The notes under the pieces were generated by a model. It worked only from the letters and a program-made list of their open reading frames with translations, ran no database searches and was not told where the DNA came from. Both the position numbers and the translations under genes were made by a program. From Nitrosomonadales bacterium (GTDB taxonomy: Bacteria > Pseudomonadota > Gammaproteobacteria > Burkholderiales > Gallionellaceae), in the NCBI GenBank assembly GCA_016234685.1, contig JACRAT010000018.1, positions 1 through 64,000 on the forward strand: 64,000 nt of DNA. The letters run 5' to 3'. Position 1 is the first letter of the stretch. The number at the start of each line of letters is the position of its first letter. Positions 1-9,541 of this stretch are shown here, in pieces.

Positions 1-49
1 CCACCTTGGCCTTGAATCCCGGTGCGTGATTCCTTCTCGTCCTTTTCAT
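1..49 (-). CDS. IS3-family transposase OrfA, N-terminal fragment at window edge
   Basis: Reading the minus strand from the ATG at 49 gives MKRTRRNHAPGFKAKV, the typical opening of the small helix-turn-helix protein (OrfA) of one group of IS3-family transposases. OrfA supplies sequence-specific DNA binding and is normally followed by OrfB through a programmed frameshift. Only 16 codons are inside the window. The family assignment rests on this short but characteristic start. A decayed OrfB relic of similar type lies at 25.0-25.2 kb, so related elements have been active elsewhere in this chromosome. Confidence 0.7.
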   Translation of the reverse strand, partial: MKRTRRNHAPGFKAKV

Positions 50-135
50 GTGCTTGCTCCTCTGGTTGCCGTGCTGTTCACGGCTTGGGTTAAGCAAGGC
101 TATCACTTATCGGACTGTCCGAAATTACGGCGCCA
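1..135 (-). mobile_element. left end of an IS3-family insertion sequence (partial)
   Basis: The minus strand here carries the start of an IS3-type orfA and about 85 bases of upstream leader, and it interrupts a zinc-ribbon gene. The zinc-ribbon reading frame stops resembling its family shortly after the start of its membrane segment, at about position 140, which places the IS edge near 135. The TG dinucleotide on the minus strand at 135-134 is a plausible terminal base pair. The rest of the element lies to the left of the window. The exact inverted repeat and target duplication cannot be fixed from one end. Confidence 0.65.
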
Positions 136-289
136 CCTCTGGGATCAAGATCGAGCCAATCACCAATGCCACCATGGTTCCGGGGCTCCATTGTTCATCA
201 ACTGCTTTCATTGGTTTAACTGGACATCCACATCCGACACATACAACCGCTTCGTCAAAAATTTCTTTCCCGCATTTATTACAAAACAT
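125..289 (-). pseudogene. zinc-ribbon membrane protein gene truncated by the IS element
   Basis: The minus strand from ATG 289, with a good AGGGGAGG ribosome site in front, encodes 54 residues starting MFCNKCGKEIFDEAVVCVGC. Two CxxC pairs make a short zinc ribbon of the kind found at the N-terminus of many small bacterial membrane proteins. A hydrophobic stretch begins at about residue 39 (MVALVIGSILIP). Family members normally continue through one or more complete membrane helices. Here the frame runs into the IS end and stops after four more residues. The product is therefore a fragment, probably non-functional. Its native function is unknown. Confidence 0.6.
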
Positions 290-362
290 AGACCTCCCCT
301 AAAAAATTGCCGGGATAAAAAAAGAGCCACTCTCCACCGGCATGGAAAATGGCTCGGGACAT
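279..362 (-). other. candidate 27-codon leader ORF overlapping a terminator hairpin
   Basis: A short minus-strand reading frame starts at ATG 362, with AGCAGG just upstream as a possible ribosome site. It encodes MSRAIFHAGGEWLFFYPGNF plus seven more residues. It runs through the hairpin and U-tract at 317-355 and ends inside the first codons of the zinc-ribbon gene. This layout resembles a transcription-attenuation leader or a translationally coupled upstream ORF. No family is recognised, and chance cannot be excluded at this length. Confidence 0.25.
317..355 (-). terminator. intrinsic terminator, minus strand
   Basis: On the minus strand, GAGCCA (355-350) pairs with TGGCTC (329-324). An inner TCCA/TGGA helix stabilises the loop, and seven consecutive T follow (323-317). 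There is no T-tract on the plus side, so it acts on leftward transcription. It lies upstream of the zinc-ribbon start, so it would end a short transcript beginning near the operators at 441-490, or act as an attenuator for the zinc-ribbon gene. Confidence 0.6.
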
Positions 363-440
363 ACCTGCTTACTCAACAAAAATATTAAGTTGCTACCTTA
401 GCTACCTTCTGAAGCCCTTGCCGACAACAAAGATGCGCAA

Positions 441-490
441 TCTACGATATTCGTAGAGCCAATACAAGCGCACTCTACGACTATCGGAGA
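441..490. promoter_or_regulatory. pair of palindromic operators in front of the XRE regulator
   Basis: Positions 441-457 are a perfect inverted repeat, TCTACGA-TAT-TCGTAGA. Positions 474-490 repeat it with one change, TCTACGA-CTA-TCGGAGA. The two sites start 33 bases apart, about three helical turns, so dimers bound to each would lie on the same DNA face. The second site ends on the base before the ATG at 491. Such arrays normally bind the adjacent XRE protein for autorepression. That this protein is the ligand is inference. Confidence 0.65.
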
Positions 491-808
491 ATGGTTGATA
501 AGCCCTCTCAGTCAAGAACTCTATTTGGTCGTCGTTTGCGCGATGCACGTCTTCGCGCCGGTATTGCGCAGGACAAGCTGGGAGTGATGATTGGACTGGA
601 TGAGGGATGCAGCAGCGCCCGAATGAGCCGCTATGAAAACGGCATACATGAGCCGCCTTTTGAGATTGCAGAACAACTTGCAAAGGTTCTTGGCCTGTCT
701 GCCAGCTACTTCTATTGCGGCGATGACCGTCTGGCGGAAATTATCTTGGAATACTCAAAACTGTCTGAGGAAGAACGGGCGACCTGCCAACTGACGTTGT
801 CTGCGTAA
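491..808 (+). CDS. XRE-family helix-turn-helix transcriptional regulator
   Basis: A 105-residue protein with a single XRE/Cro-type HTH at roughly residues 11-68: the helix around LRDARLRAGIAQDKLG, then ARMSRYENGIHEPPFEIAEQLAKVLG, which is the usual recognition and packing pattern. The remaining C-terminus (SASYFYCGDDRLAEIILEYSKLSEEE) is a short helical tail of the kind used for dimerisation. The start at 491 is the most upstream possible in this frame. It has no properly spaced ribosome site because the second palindrome directly abuts it, so translation may be leaderless or may use GGAG sub-optimally. It is probably an autorepressor. Target genes other than itself and the divergent minus-strand unit are unknown. 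Confidence 0.75.
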   Translation: MVDKPSQSRTLFGRRLRDARLRAGIAQDKLGVMIGLDEGCSSARMSRYENGIHEPPFEIAEQLAKVLGLSASYFYCGDDRLAEIILEYSKLSEEERATCQLTLSA

Positions 809-909
809 CCCGAAAAATCCAGTTGATCCCTGTGCCGCCTCGCTCTTTGTCGGCAGTGCCATTCCATGTATGCTGACGGCAATTATCCAGATTGCGTATA
901 TCGGCAACC

Positions 910-1137
910 ATGACCATCGAATCCCTTCCGAAATTCACACCTCCAGCCGCCAAGCTGTACGCCGCCATACCTGCCGATGTCAGAAAGCAACTGCTCTCAA
1001 ATGTCTGGTGCGGTGCATGTCGCCATGAGGTGACCATCACCAACTTTTCCGGTGCCGTTCGATCTGGAAATTTACTGCTGGTTGGGAAATGTTCAGAGTG
1101 CCACGGGGATGTGGCGAGGGTGATTGAAAAAAGCTGA
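910..1137 (+). CDS. small conserved protein with two CxxC pairs (zinc-ribbon like)
   Basis: A 75-residue protein starting MTIESLPKFTPPAAKLYAAI. Two CxxC pairs, CGAC and CSEC, about 30 residues apart suggest a zinc ribbon. It has no signal peptide or membrane segment. The frame is also open from a TTG at 892, but the ATG at 910 gives the tidier N-terminus. Neither has a strong ribosome site. I do not recognise a characterised family. It sits alone in the accessory strip between the XRE regulator and tRNA-Asn, so a role in that accessory DNA is possible but unsupported. Confidence 0.5.
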   Translation: MTIESLPKFTPPAAKLYAAIPADVRKQLLSNVWCGACRHEVTITNFSGAVRSGNLLLVGKCSECHGDVARVIEKS

Positions 1138-1350
1138 GGCGAACACTCGGCGCATTCGACGACTCGACACCGCAGCCATCCCCCCAAGCTCTCGCCCGAG
1201 GCATTACAATGCCCCCATGACGAGCACCACAATACCCACCCACGGACTATTCATACCCACCATCGGATTTTTTTGCCTCTGGAGCCATTGCGCTGCATGG
1301 GTTTCAATGCCGACCTGCGGACTTTTCCTGATGCCGAATCCCGGAATAAG

Positions 1351-1384
1351 AAAAAGCCCCAAGTCATTTCTGACTAAGGGCTTG
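1351..1384 (-). terminator. terminator of tRNA-Asn
   Basis: Downstream of the tRNA on the minus strand, AAGCCC-TTAGTCA (1384-1372) folds back on TGACTT-GGGGCTT (1367-1353 region), followed by a T-rich run. It lies about 8 bases after the tRNA 3' CCA, the usual distance for a single tRNA transcript. Confidence 0.7.
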
Positions 1385-1391
1385 AATTTCT

Positions 1392-1467
1392 TGGCTCCCC
1401 GACCTGGACTCGAACCAGGGACCTGCGGATTAACAGTCCGTCGCTCTACCGACTGAGCTATCAGGGA
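1392..1467 (-). tRNA. tRNA-Asn (anticodon GTT)
   Basis: Read on the minus strand this is a 76-base cloverleaf with encoded CCA. The acceptor TCCCTGA pairs with TCGGGGA (one T-G wobble), the anticodon loop is CTGTTAA with anticodon GTT, and the T arm is CCTGG-TTCGAGT-CCAGG. Its 3' end faces the accessory strip at 1-1391. tRNA 3' ends are common integration sites, so this gene may mark the boundary of an integrated element. Confidence 0.95.
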
Positions 1468-1482
1468 ATTGATGAGGCCGCT

Positions 1483-1511
1483 ATACTAACGACAGTCTGC
1501 CCTTTGGTCAA
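1483..1511 (-). promoter_or_regulatory. sigma-70 promoter of tRNA-Asn
   Basis: On the minus strand TTGACC (1511-1506), a 17-base spacer and TAGTAT (1488-1483) form a near-consensus promoter. Transcription would start about 8-10 bases before the tRNA 5' end. It lies in the gap shared with the divergent AsmA-like gene. Confidence 0.75.
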
Positions 1512-1526
1512 TACCTGATAAGAAAA

Positions 1527-3305
1527 ATGAGTAAGTGGTTTAAGAGATTTTTTGTTGTTTTGTTGTTTTTTGTGGCATCGCTGGTACTTGCTGCACTGCT
1601 GATTCCGCTTGATAAATATCAGTCTGGAGTCGAGGCTGAGCTATCTTCTTTGTTTCATGAGCCTGTAAAAATCAAGCGATTGAAGGTGTTGTTGTGGCCT
1701 GTGCCGCATTTGGGGGTGGAGGGCTTGGTGATTGGTGAGCAGGCGGGGATTGCGGTGGATTTGATCTCTGCGCGGATCAGTCTTGCGGCATTGTTGCGAG
1801 GTCAATGTGTCATTCCTCGGGTGGAGATCGAGGGAGGGCGCGTGGCGCAATCCAAGGTCGAAGCCATTTTGAGTTGGATCACTGAGAGTCATGTTTCCTC
1901 GCCTAAGCTGTTCTGTCAGATTGGTGAGTTGCGATTCAGTGATATAGCGCTGGAGTTGCCGCGCATTGGGGTGGAGCGAGCGAGTGGCAGTGTCGTCATT
2001 GACGATGGCGAGGTGCTGAAAAGTGTCTCGGTGTCGATTCCGGGACGACATTTGTTTGCTGAGCTGACGCCTCGTGCGGATGGTGCGCTGGCGATCAAGG
2101 CTGATATGCCGGAGTTGTTGTTGCCGGGGAAGAATCCTGTGAGACTGGAGCGCTTGCAGTTGAATGGGGTGTTTCGCGCGCCAGTGCTCGAGCTTCAGTC
2201 CTTGTCGCTGGGCGTGATGGGGGGGGGATTGAAGGCGAAAGCTAGGGTGGAGTGGGGTGGGGGGCTTAGTCTCGTTGGTGGCTGGGGATTCGTGGGCGAC
2301 AGGTTCGCCTTCATGTTGCCTTCAATCGCGGGGCGACTGACTGCCGATAGGTTGAATGTTCAGGGGGAGTTTTCTGCCAAAGGAGCGGAGATGAAGGTCT
2401 TGCTGGGCAATCTGAAGCTGGCTGCCGATGTCGAAGTGGCGGGGGGGGCGATAGAGTGGGCGCATGATCCGGTGAAGAGATTGAGCGTCAACGAAGCTAA
2501 GGCACACCTCGGAGTGGAGCGAAAGATCTGCGAGATGTCTGGCCTGCATCTCAAGCTATATGGCGGCGAGTTGGATGGTTCGGGGCGATTCGGTCTGGCA
2601 GATAGGCAGATTCAGGCGGATGCAGTCGTGACTGGTTTGGAGTTGGGCGAGATTGTCGATGTGTTGACTGACTCCGCTAGGCTCACCGGCAAGTTGGATG
2701 GGCAGGGGCGCTTGTCCATCTCCTTGGCTGACTTGGCGCAGTTTCCACATAAAGGGCGGCTTGATGCTGCCTTTTTGATGAAGGATGGCGTACTGGGTGG
2801 GGGCAAATTGGTACGGGCGGTGAACACTTCGGTGAGGCAGGCAGACAAGGACGAGCTTAATTTTCAGGAGATGTCGGGTGCGTTGGTGGTCAGCAATGGC
2901 GCGATCCAAGTCGCCAATTTGAAATTGGCGGCGGATTTGTACGATGCCGAGGGCGAGGTTCGCGTCTCGCCGGAAAGGCAGTTGGAGGGGGTGTTGGATG
3001 CCGATGTGAAGATGACGGCGAGTCTGGTCAGCTTGCCGTTGTATATTTCCGGGACGCTGGATGCGCCCGTGGTGCGTCCAGCAGGTTCGACGGTGGCGGG
3101 AGCGGCGCTAGGGACGGCGATCTTGGGGCCGTGGATAGGGACGGCCATCGGCATTCGAGTCGGCGGGGCGCTGGATCGAGTGTTCCGGCACAAGCAAGAG
3201 TTGGATGAGGGCGTTGCGCCGAAAGCTCCGGCGGGCAAGGCTGCGCCGAAACCTGCGACGAGAAAAACGCCAGATACGTCGCCCGTGGTGCGTCCCGTAA
3301 AATGA
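1527..3305 (+). CDS. AsmA-family envelope protein
   Basis: A 592-residue protein with one N-terminal membrane anchor (about residues 8-27, FVVLLFFVASLVLAALLIP), then a long periplasmic region of short beta-strand repeats typical of the AsmA/TamB/YhdP group. The segment after the anchor (VEAELSSLFHEPVKIKRLKV) matches the family opening. Near residues 535-560 comes a glycine/alanine-rich stretch (AGAALGTAILGPWIGTAIG), then a Lys/Pro/Ala-rich tail. The family is implicated in outer-membrane lipid transport and assembly, probably as lipid-conducting grooves. The exact paralogue cannot be named. It reads away from tRNA-Asn and is followed by the separately promoted carAB operon. Confidence 0.75.
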   Translation: MSKWFKRFFVVLLFFVASLVLAALLIPLDKYQSGVEAELSSLFHEPVKIKRLKVLLWPVPHLGVEGLVIGEQAGIAVDLISARISLAALLRGQCVIPRVEIEGGRVAQSKVEAILSWITESHVSSPKLFCQIGELRFSDIALELPRIGVERASGSVVIDDGEVLKSVSVSIPGRHLFAELTPRADGALAIKADMPELLLPGKNPVRLERLQLNGVFRAPVLELQSLSLGVMGGGLKAKARVEWGGGLSLVGGWGFVGDRFAFMLPSIAGRLTADRLNVQGEFSAKGAEMKVLLGNLKLAADVEVAGGAIEWAHDPVKRLSVNEAKAHLGVERKICEMSGLHLKLYGGELDGSGRFGLADRQIQADAVVTGLELGEIVDVLTDSARLTGKLDGQGRLSISLADLAQFPHKGRLDAAFLMKDGVLGGGKLVRAVNTSVRQADKDELNFQEMSGALVVSNGAIQVANLKLAADLYDAEGEVRVSPERQLEGVLDADVKMTASLVSLPLYISGTLDAPVVRPAGSTVAGAALGTAILGPWIGTAIGIRVGGALDRVFRHKQELDEGVAPKAPAGKAAPKPATRKTPDTSPVVRPVK

Positions 3306-3344
3306 GCCAGATGTCTGCCTTGCTAAGGAATTGCCATTAAGAAA

Positions 3345-3373
3345 TTGATGCCGATACCGCCCTCGGGTATAAT
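3345..3373 (+). promoter_or_regulatory. sigma-70 promoter of carAB
   Basis: TTGATG (3345-3350), a 17-base spacer and a perfect TATAAT (3368-3373) lie about 75 bases before the carA start. Transcription would begin near 3380, giving an untranslated leader that contains the hairpin at 3388-3416. Confidence 0.8.
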
Positions 3374-3387
3374 CTGCACCAATCCAG

Positions 3388-3416
3388 AGCGGGATGAACG
3401 AACGGTTCGTCCCGCT
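3388..3416 (+). promoter_or_regulatory. leader hairpin of carAB (possible attenuator)
   Basis: AGCGGGA (3388-3394) pairs with TCCCGCT (3410-3416). The loop contains a second, mutually exclusive palindrome, ACGAAC-G-GTTCGT (3398-3410), which shares bases with the outer stem. A weak T-rich run (TCTTTGT) follows. Terminator-like shape plus an alternative stem suggests conditional termination or folding, but no leader peptide or known riboswitch core is visible. Confidence 0.45.
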
Positions 3417-3445
3417 TCTTTGTATCCACTGTTTGGGAGTTTCCG

Positions 3446-4573
3446 GTGCCGCAAATCCAGCCTGCCATTTTAGTTTTAGCCGACGGGACGGTATTTCGCG
3501 GGGTTTCCATAGGTGCCGAAGGCAGCAGCGTCGGTGAGGTGGTGTTCAATACCTCGATCACCGGCTATCAGGAAATCCTCACTGATCCGTCTTACTGCAA
3601 GCAGATCGTTACGCTGACGTACCCGCATATCGGCAATGTCGGCACCAATCCAGAAGATATCGAGTCGCGTCAGGTGTTTGCCAGCGGGTTGGTGATACGC
3701 GACCTGTCCATGGTGGCGAGCAACTTCCGCAGTACGCAATCGCTGTCCGATTATCTCAAGGTCAACAATGTCGTCGCCATCGCCGACATCGACACCCGCA
3801 AGCTGACTCGCATTCTGCGTTCCAAGGGTGCGCAGAGCGGTTGTATCGCCACCGGCGACAACATCGAGGCAGCGCTGGCGGCGGCGCGTGGCTTCGCGGG
3901 ATTGGCGGGGATGGACTTGGCGCAAGTCGTCACCGTCGATGCGCCCTATGAGTGGACGCAGCGCGAGTGGGTGCTGGGTGTCGGCTACCGCGATGTGACT
4001 GAGGCCAGATTCAAGGTCGTGGCCTACGATTTTGGCGTGAAGCGCAACATTCTGCGTATGCTGGCGGAGCGCGGCTGTGACATAACCGTGGTTCCGGCCA
4101 AGACTTCGGCGGCGGAAGTGCTGGCGATGAATCCCGATGGCGTGTTTTTGTCCAACGGCCCCGGCGATCCCGAGCCTTGCGACTATGCCATCGAGGCGGT
4201 GCAGACCTTCATCGACAAGAGTGTGCCGCTGTTCGGCATCTGTCTGGGGCACCAGATTATGGGCTTGGCCGCTGGTGCCAGGACGATGAAGATGAAGTTC
4301 GGCCATCGTGGCGCGAACCATCCGGTGCAAAACGTGCAAACCAAGCAGGTGATGATCACCAGCCAGAACCACGGTTTTGCGGTAGATGCGGCGACGCTGC
4401 CCGCGAATGCGCGCGTGACGCACATCTCGCTGTTCGACGGCACGTTGCAAGGATTTGAGTTGACCGATAAACCCGCCTTCTGTTTCCAGGGACATCCCGA
4501 GGCCAGTCCTGGGCCGCATGATGTGGATGGGTTGTTCGATAAATTTATTGGATTGATGGAGAAGAGGAAGTAA
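3446..4573 (+). CDS. carA: carbamoyl-phosphate synthase small (glutaminase) subunit
   Basis: The subunit hydrolyses glutamine and passes ammonia to CarB to make carbamoyl phosphate for pyrimidine and arginine synthesis. It is 375 residues, close to the family length. The N-terminal CPSase domain (about 1-185) is followed by a class I glutamine amidotransferase: the nucleophile Cys266 in FGICLGHQ, and His350 and Glu352 in FQGHPEASP. The start is GTG 3446, preceded by GGGAGT at good spacing, and the N-terminus [14 protein letters not shown] is canonical. It is first gene of carAB-greA with its own promoter. The gap to carB is filled by a GA-rich hairpin repeat. Confidence 0.97.
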   Translation: MPQIQPAILVLADGTVFRGVSIGAEGSSVGEVVFNTSITGYQEILTDPSYCKQIVTLTYPHIGNVGTNPEDIESRQVFASGLVIRDLSMVASNFRSTQSLSDYLKVNNVVAIADIDTRKLTRILRSKGAQSGCIATGDNIEAALAAARGFAGLAGMDLAQVVTVDAPYEWTQREWVLGVGYRDVTEARFKVVAYDFGVKRNILRMLAERGCDITVVPAKTSAAEVLAMNPDGVFLSNGPGDPEPCDYAIEAVQTFIDKSVPLFGICLGHQIMGLAAGARTMKMKFGHRGANHPVQNVQTKQVMITSQNHGFAVDAATLPANARVTHISLFDGTLQGFELTDKPAFCFQGHPEASPGPHDVDGLFDKFIGLMEKRK

Positions 4574-4583
4574 GAGGGATTTT

Positions 4584-4660
4584 GGAGAAGGGAGAGGAGG
4601 GAAGGGAGAAGGGTAAAACCGCGCTCTCCGACCCTTCCCCCTTCCCTCTTCCCCCTTCCC
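4584..4660. repeat. GA-rich hairpin repeat (family 1, copy a) between carA and carB
   Basis: A purine arm built from GGAGAAG/GGGAGAGG units is followed by a short centre (TAAAACCGCGCTCTCCGA) and a pyrimidine arm (CCCTTCCCCCTTCCC type) that pairs with it. Copy b lies at 30455-30529, with its centre in opposite orientation. The element fills nearly the whole carA-carB gap, stays open in the carB frame, and leaves no Shine-Dalgarno in front of the canonical carB ATG. Confidence 0.8.
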
Positions 4661-4668
4661 GCAAAAAA

Positions 4669-7890
<3,222 letters not shown>

Positions 7891-7924
7891 CCGAACGGCG
7901 ACTTAATCAGATTTAAGGAAACAC

Positions 7925-8401
7925 ATGATCAAGATCCCATTGACCGTGATCGGCGCGGAGCTTTTGCGTCAGGAATTGCACCATCTCAAAACGATAGAAC
8001 GCCCCTCGGTGATCAATGCGATCTCCGAGGCGCGCGCCCAAGGCGATCTGTCGGAAAATGCCGAATACGATGCCGCCAAGGAGCGTCAGGGTTTTGTCGA
8101 GGGGCGCATCCAGGAATTGGAGAGCAAGCTGGGTACGGCGCAGATCATTGATCCGAGAACGATCAATGCTGACGGACGCTGCGTATTCGGTGCGACCGTG
8201 ATCCTAGAGGACACCAATAACGGTGACGTGGTGACCTACCAGATCGTCGGCGACGACGAGGCAGACATCAAGCAGCGCAAGGTCTCCATCAGCTCGCCCA
8301 TCGCTCGTGCGCTGATCGGAAAATATTCCGGCGACATCGCCGAAGTGCAGGCGCCAGGCGGTATTCGTGAATATGAAGTGGTGGACGTTCAGTACATCTA
8401 G
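7925..8401 (+). CDS. greA: transcript cleavage factor GreA
   Basis: GreA rescues backtracked RNA polymerase by inserting its coiled coil into the secondary channel and stimulating transcript cleavage. The 158 residues match the family: an N-terminal coiled coil to about residue 75 with the tip acidic residues in [16 protein letters not shown], and a C-terminal FKBP-like domain ending VVDVQYI. AAGGAA precedes the ATG at good distance. It lies 34 bases after carB, probably in the same transcript, and converges on yhbY across a hairpin repeat. Confidence 0.95.
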   Translation: MIKIPLTVIGAELLRQELHHLKTIERPSVINAISEARAQGDLSENAEYDAAKERQGFVEGRIQELESKLGTAQIIDPRTINADGRCVFGATVILEDTNNGDVVTYQIVGDDEADIKQRKVSISSPIARALIGKYSGDIAEVQAPGGIREYEVVDVQYI

Positions 8402-8484
8402 TCGGCAGCGGAGTCGCTAGTCGTTGGCTGTCTTTGTCCGATCCGCTGCGCGAGCTGATCGGCTGATGACTAGCGGCGGGACTT
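8402..8484. repeat. AGTCGCTAGTCG hairpin repeat (family 2, copy a) between greA and yhbY
   Basis: AGTCGCTAGTCGTTGGCTG (8412-8430) is inversely related to GATGACTAGCGGCGGGACT (8465-8483), imperfectly. The left arm matches the inverse of the right arm of copy b (11460-11515), AGTCGCTAGTCGTTAGCTG, with a single difference. It lies between convergent genes and reaches the yhbY stop codon. Confidence 0.6.
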
Positions 8485-8830
8485 AGCGAGCTGCAAGCCG
8501 CTTTTTGGTCAGCGGTTTTCCGGTGCGGCGAGGGGCTTTCTTGATCGGCATCGTGATATCAAGATTCGGTTGATAGATGACCAGAATCTTGCCAATGTGT
8601 TGCACTGGGGCGGCTTCCAGCTTCTCGCAGATCTCTTGCATGATGGCGGTGCGCGCATCACGATCATCGCCCATCACGCGAATCTTGATGAGTTCATGGC
8701 TTTTTAGGTTGCGCGCGATCTCTGCCAGCACGGAGTCGGTCAGGCCAGCATTGCCTATCATGACGACCGGATTGAGAGCGTGGGCGCGGGCCTTGAGTTC
8801 AAGACGTTGGGATACAGTGATATTTAACAT
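8483..8830 (-). CDS. yhbY: YhbY-type RNA-binding protein (CRM domain)
   Basis: A 115-residue protein with a single CRS1-YhbY (CRM) fold: LKARAHALNPVVMIGNAGLT, then LKSHELIKIRV, with the GxxG-like loop. The C-terminus is basic (RRTGKPLTKKRLAAR). YhbY is a pre-50S ribosome-associated factor. The start at 8830 (MLNITVSQRLELKARA) has AAGGAAG at correct spacing; the frame is open upstream but without family similarity. It is divergent from rlmE, another 50S maturation gene, with only 33 bases between starts, an arrangement common in proteobacteria. Confidence 0.9.
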   Translation of the reverse strand: MLNITVSQRLELKARAHALNPVVMIGNAGLTDSVLAEIARNLKSHELIKIRVMGDDRDARTAIMQEICEKLEAAPVQHIGKILVIYQPNLDITMPIKKAPRRTGKPLTKKRLAAR

Positions 8831-8863
8831 GGGCTTCCTTAAAGTGAGGCCGGATTCTAAACG

Positions 8864-9484
8864 ATGAAGCGTTCCAAAACCAGCAAGCAATGGATGACCG
8901 AGCATGTCAATGATCCTTATGTGCAATTAGCGCAGAAGGAAGGCTATCGTTCGCGTGCTGCCTATAAGTTGTTGGAGATCGACGAGAAGGATCATTTGCT
9001 GCGTCCCGGCATGACCGTGGTCGATTTGGGGGCGACGCCGGGAGGCTGGTCGCAGATCGCAGCGCGCAAGGTGGGCGACTCGGGAAAAGTGATCGCGCTC
9101 GACTTGCTGCCGCTGCACCCTATCCACGGCGTCGAGTTCATTCAGGGCGACTTCCGCGAAGATGATGTGCTGGCGCAACTGGAAGAACGTCTGGCCGGAC
9201 GCAAGATCGGGCTTGTAATCTCGGATATGGCCCCCAATATCAGCGGCGTGGGTATCTCGGATCAGGCGCGGGCGATGTATCTATGTGAGTTGGCGCTGGA
9301 ATTTTCTGCGCAACATTTGCAACCTAACGGCAGCTTTCTCGTCAAAGTGTTTCAGGGCGAGGGCTTCGAAGCCTTTCTCAAACAGATGCGGGGGCATTTC
9401 GCCAAAGTGGCGACGCGCAAGCCCAAAGCGTCAAGAGATAGAAGTAGTGAGTTGTATCTGCTGGGAACGGGAAAGCTTGAGTAA
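8864..9484 (+). CDS. rlmE: 23S rRNA (uridine 2552-2'-O)-methyltransferase
   Basis: It methylates U2552 in the A-loop of 23S rRNA late in 50S assembly, using SAM. The 206-residue protein has the FtsJ fold with the SAM loop [15 protein letters not shown] (about 52-66) and the catalytic tetrad placed as in the family: Lys35, Asp121 (VISDMAPN), Lys161 (SFLVKVF) and Glu196 (SSELYLL). It sits upstream of ftsH, as in E. coli and most Betaproteobacteria, with a 57-base gap. Confidence 0.96.
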   Translation: MKRSKTSKQWMTEHVNDPYVQLAQKEGYRSRAAYKLLEIDEKDHLLRPGMTVVDLGATPGGWSQIAARKVGDSGKVIALDLLPLHPIHGVEFIQGDFREDDVLAQLEERLAGRKIGLVISDMAPNISGVGISDQARAMYLCELALEFSAQHLQPNGSFLVKVFQGEGFEAFLKQMRGHFAKVATRKPKASRDRSSELYLLGTGKLE

Positions 9485-9541
9485 TCCGCCTAGTCGTAGT
9501 CTAATTGAGCGTGGCAGGCCTTCTGCCAATAAGGAGCAGTC

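Noticed and set aside
1124-1456. 110-codon plus-strand frame before the tRNA-Asn
   Set aside because: It runs through the terminator and most of the tRNA-Asn gene; its C-terminal sequence is the translated tRNA. No feature is seen in 1138-1350.
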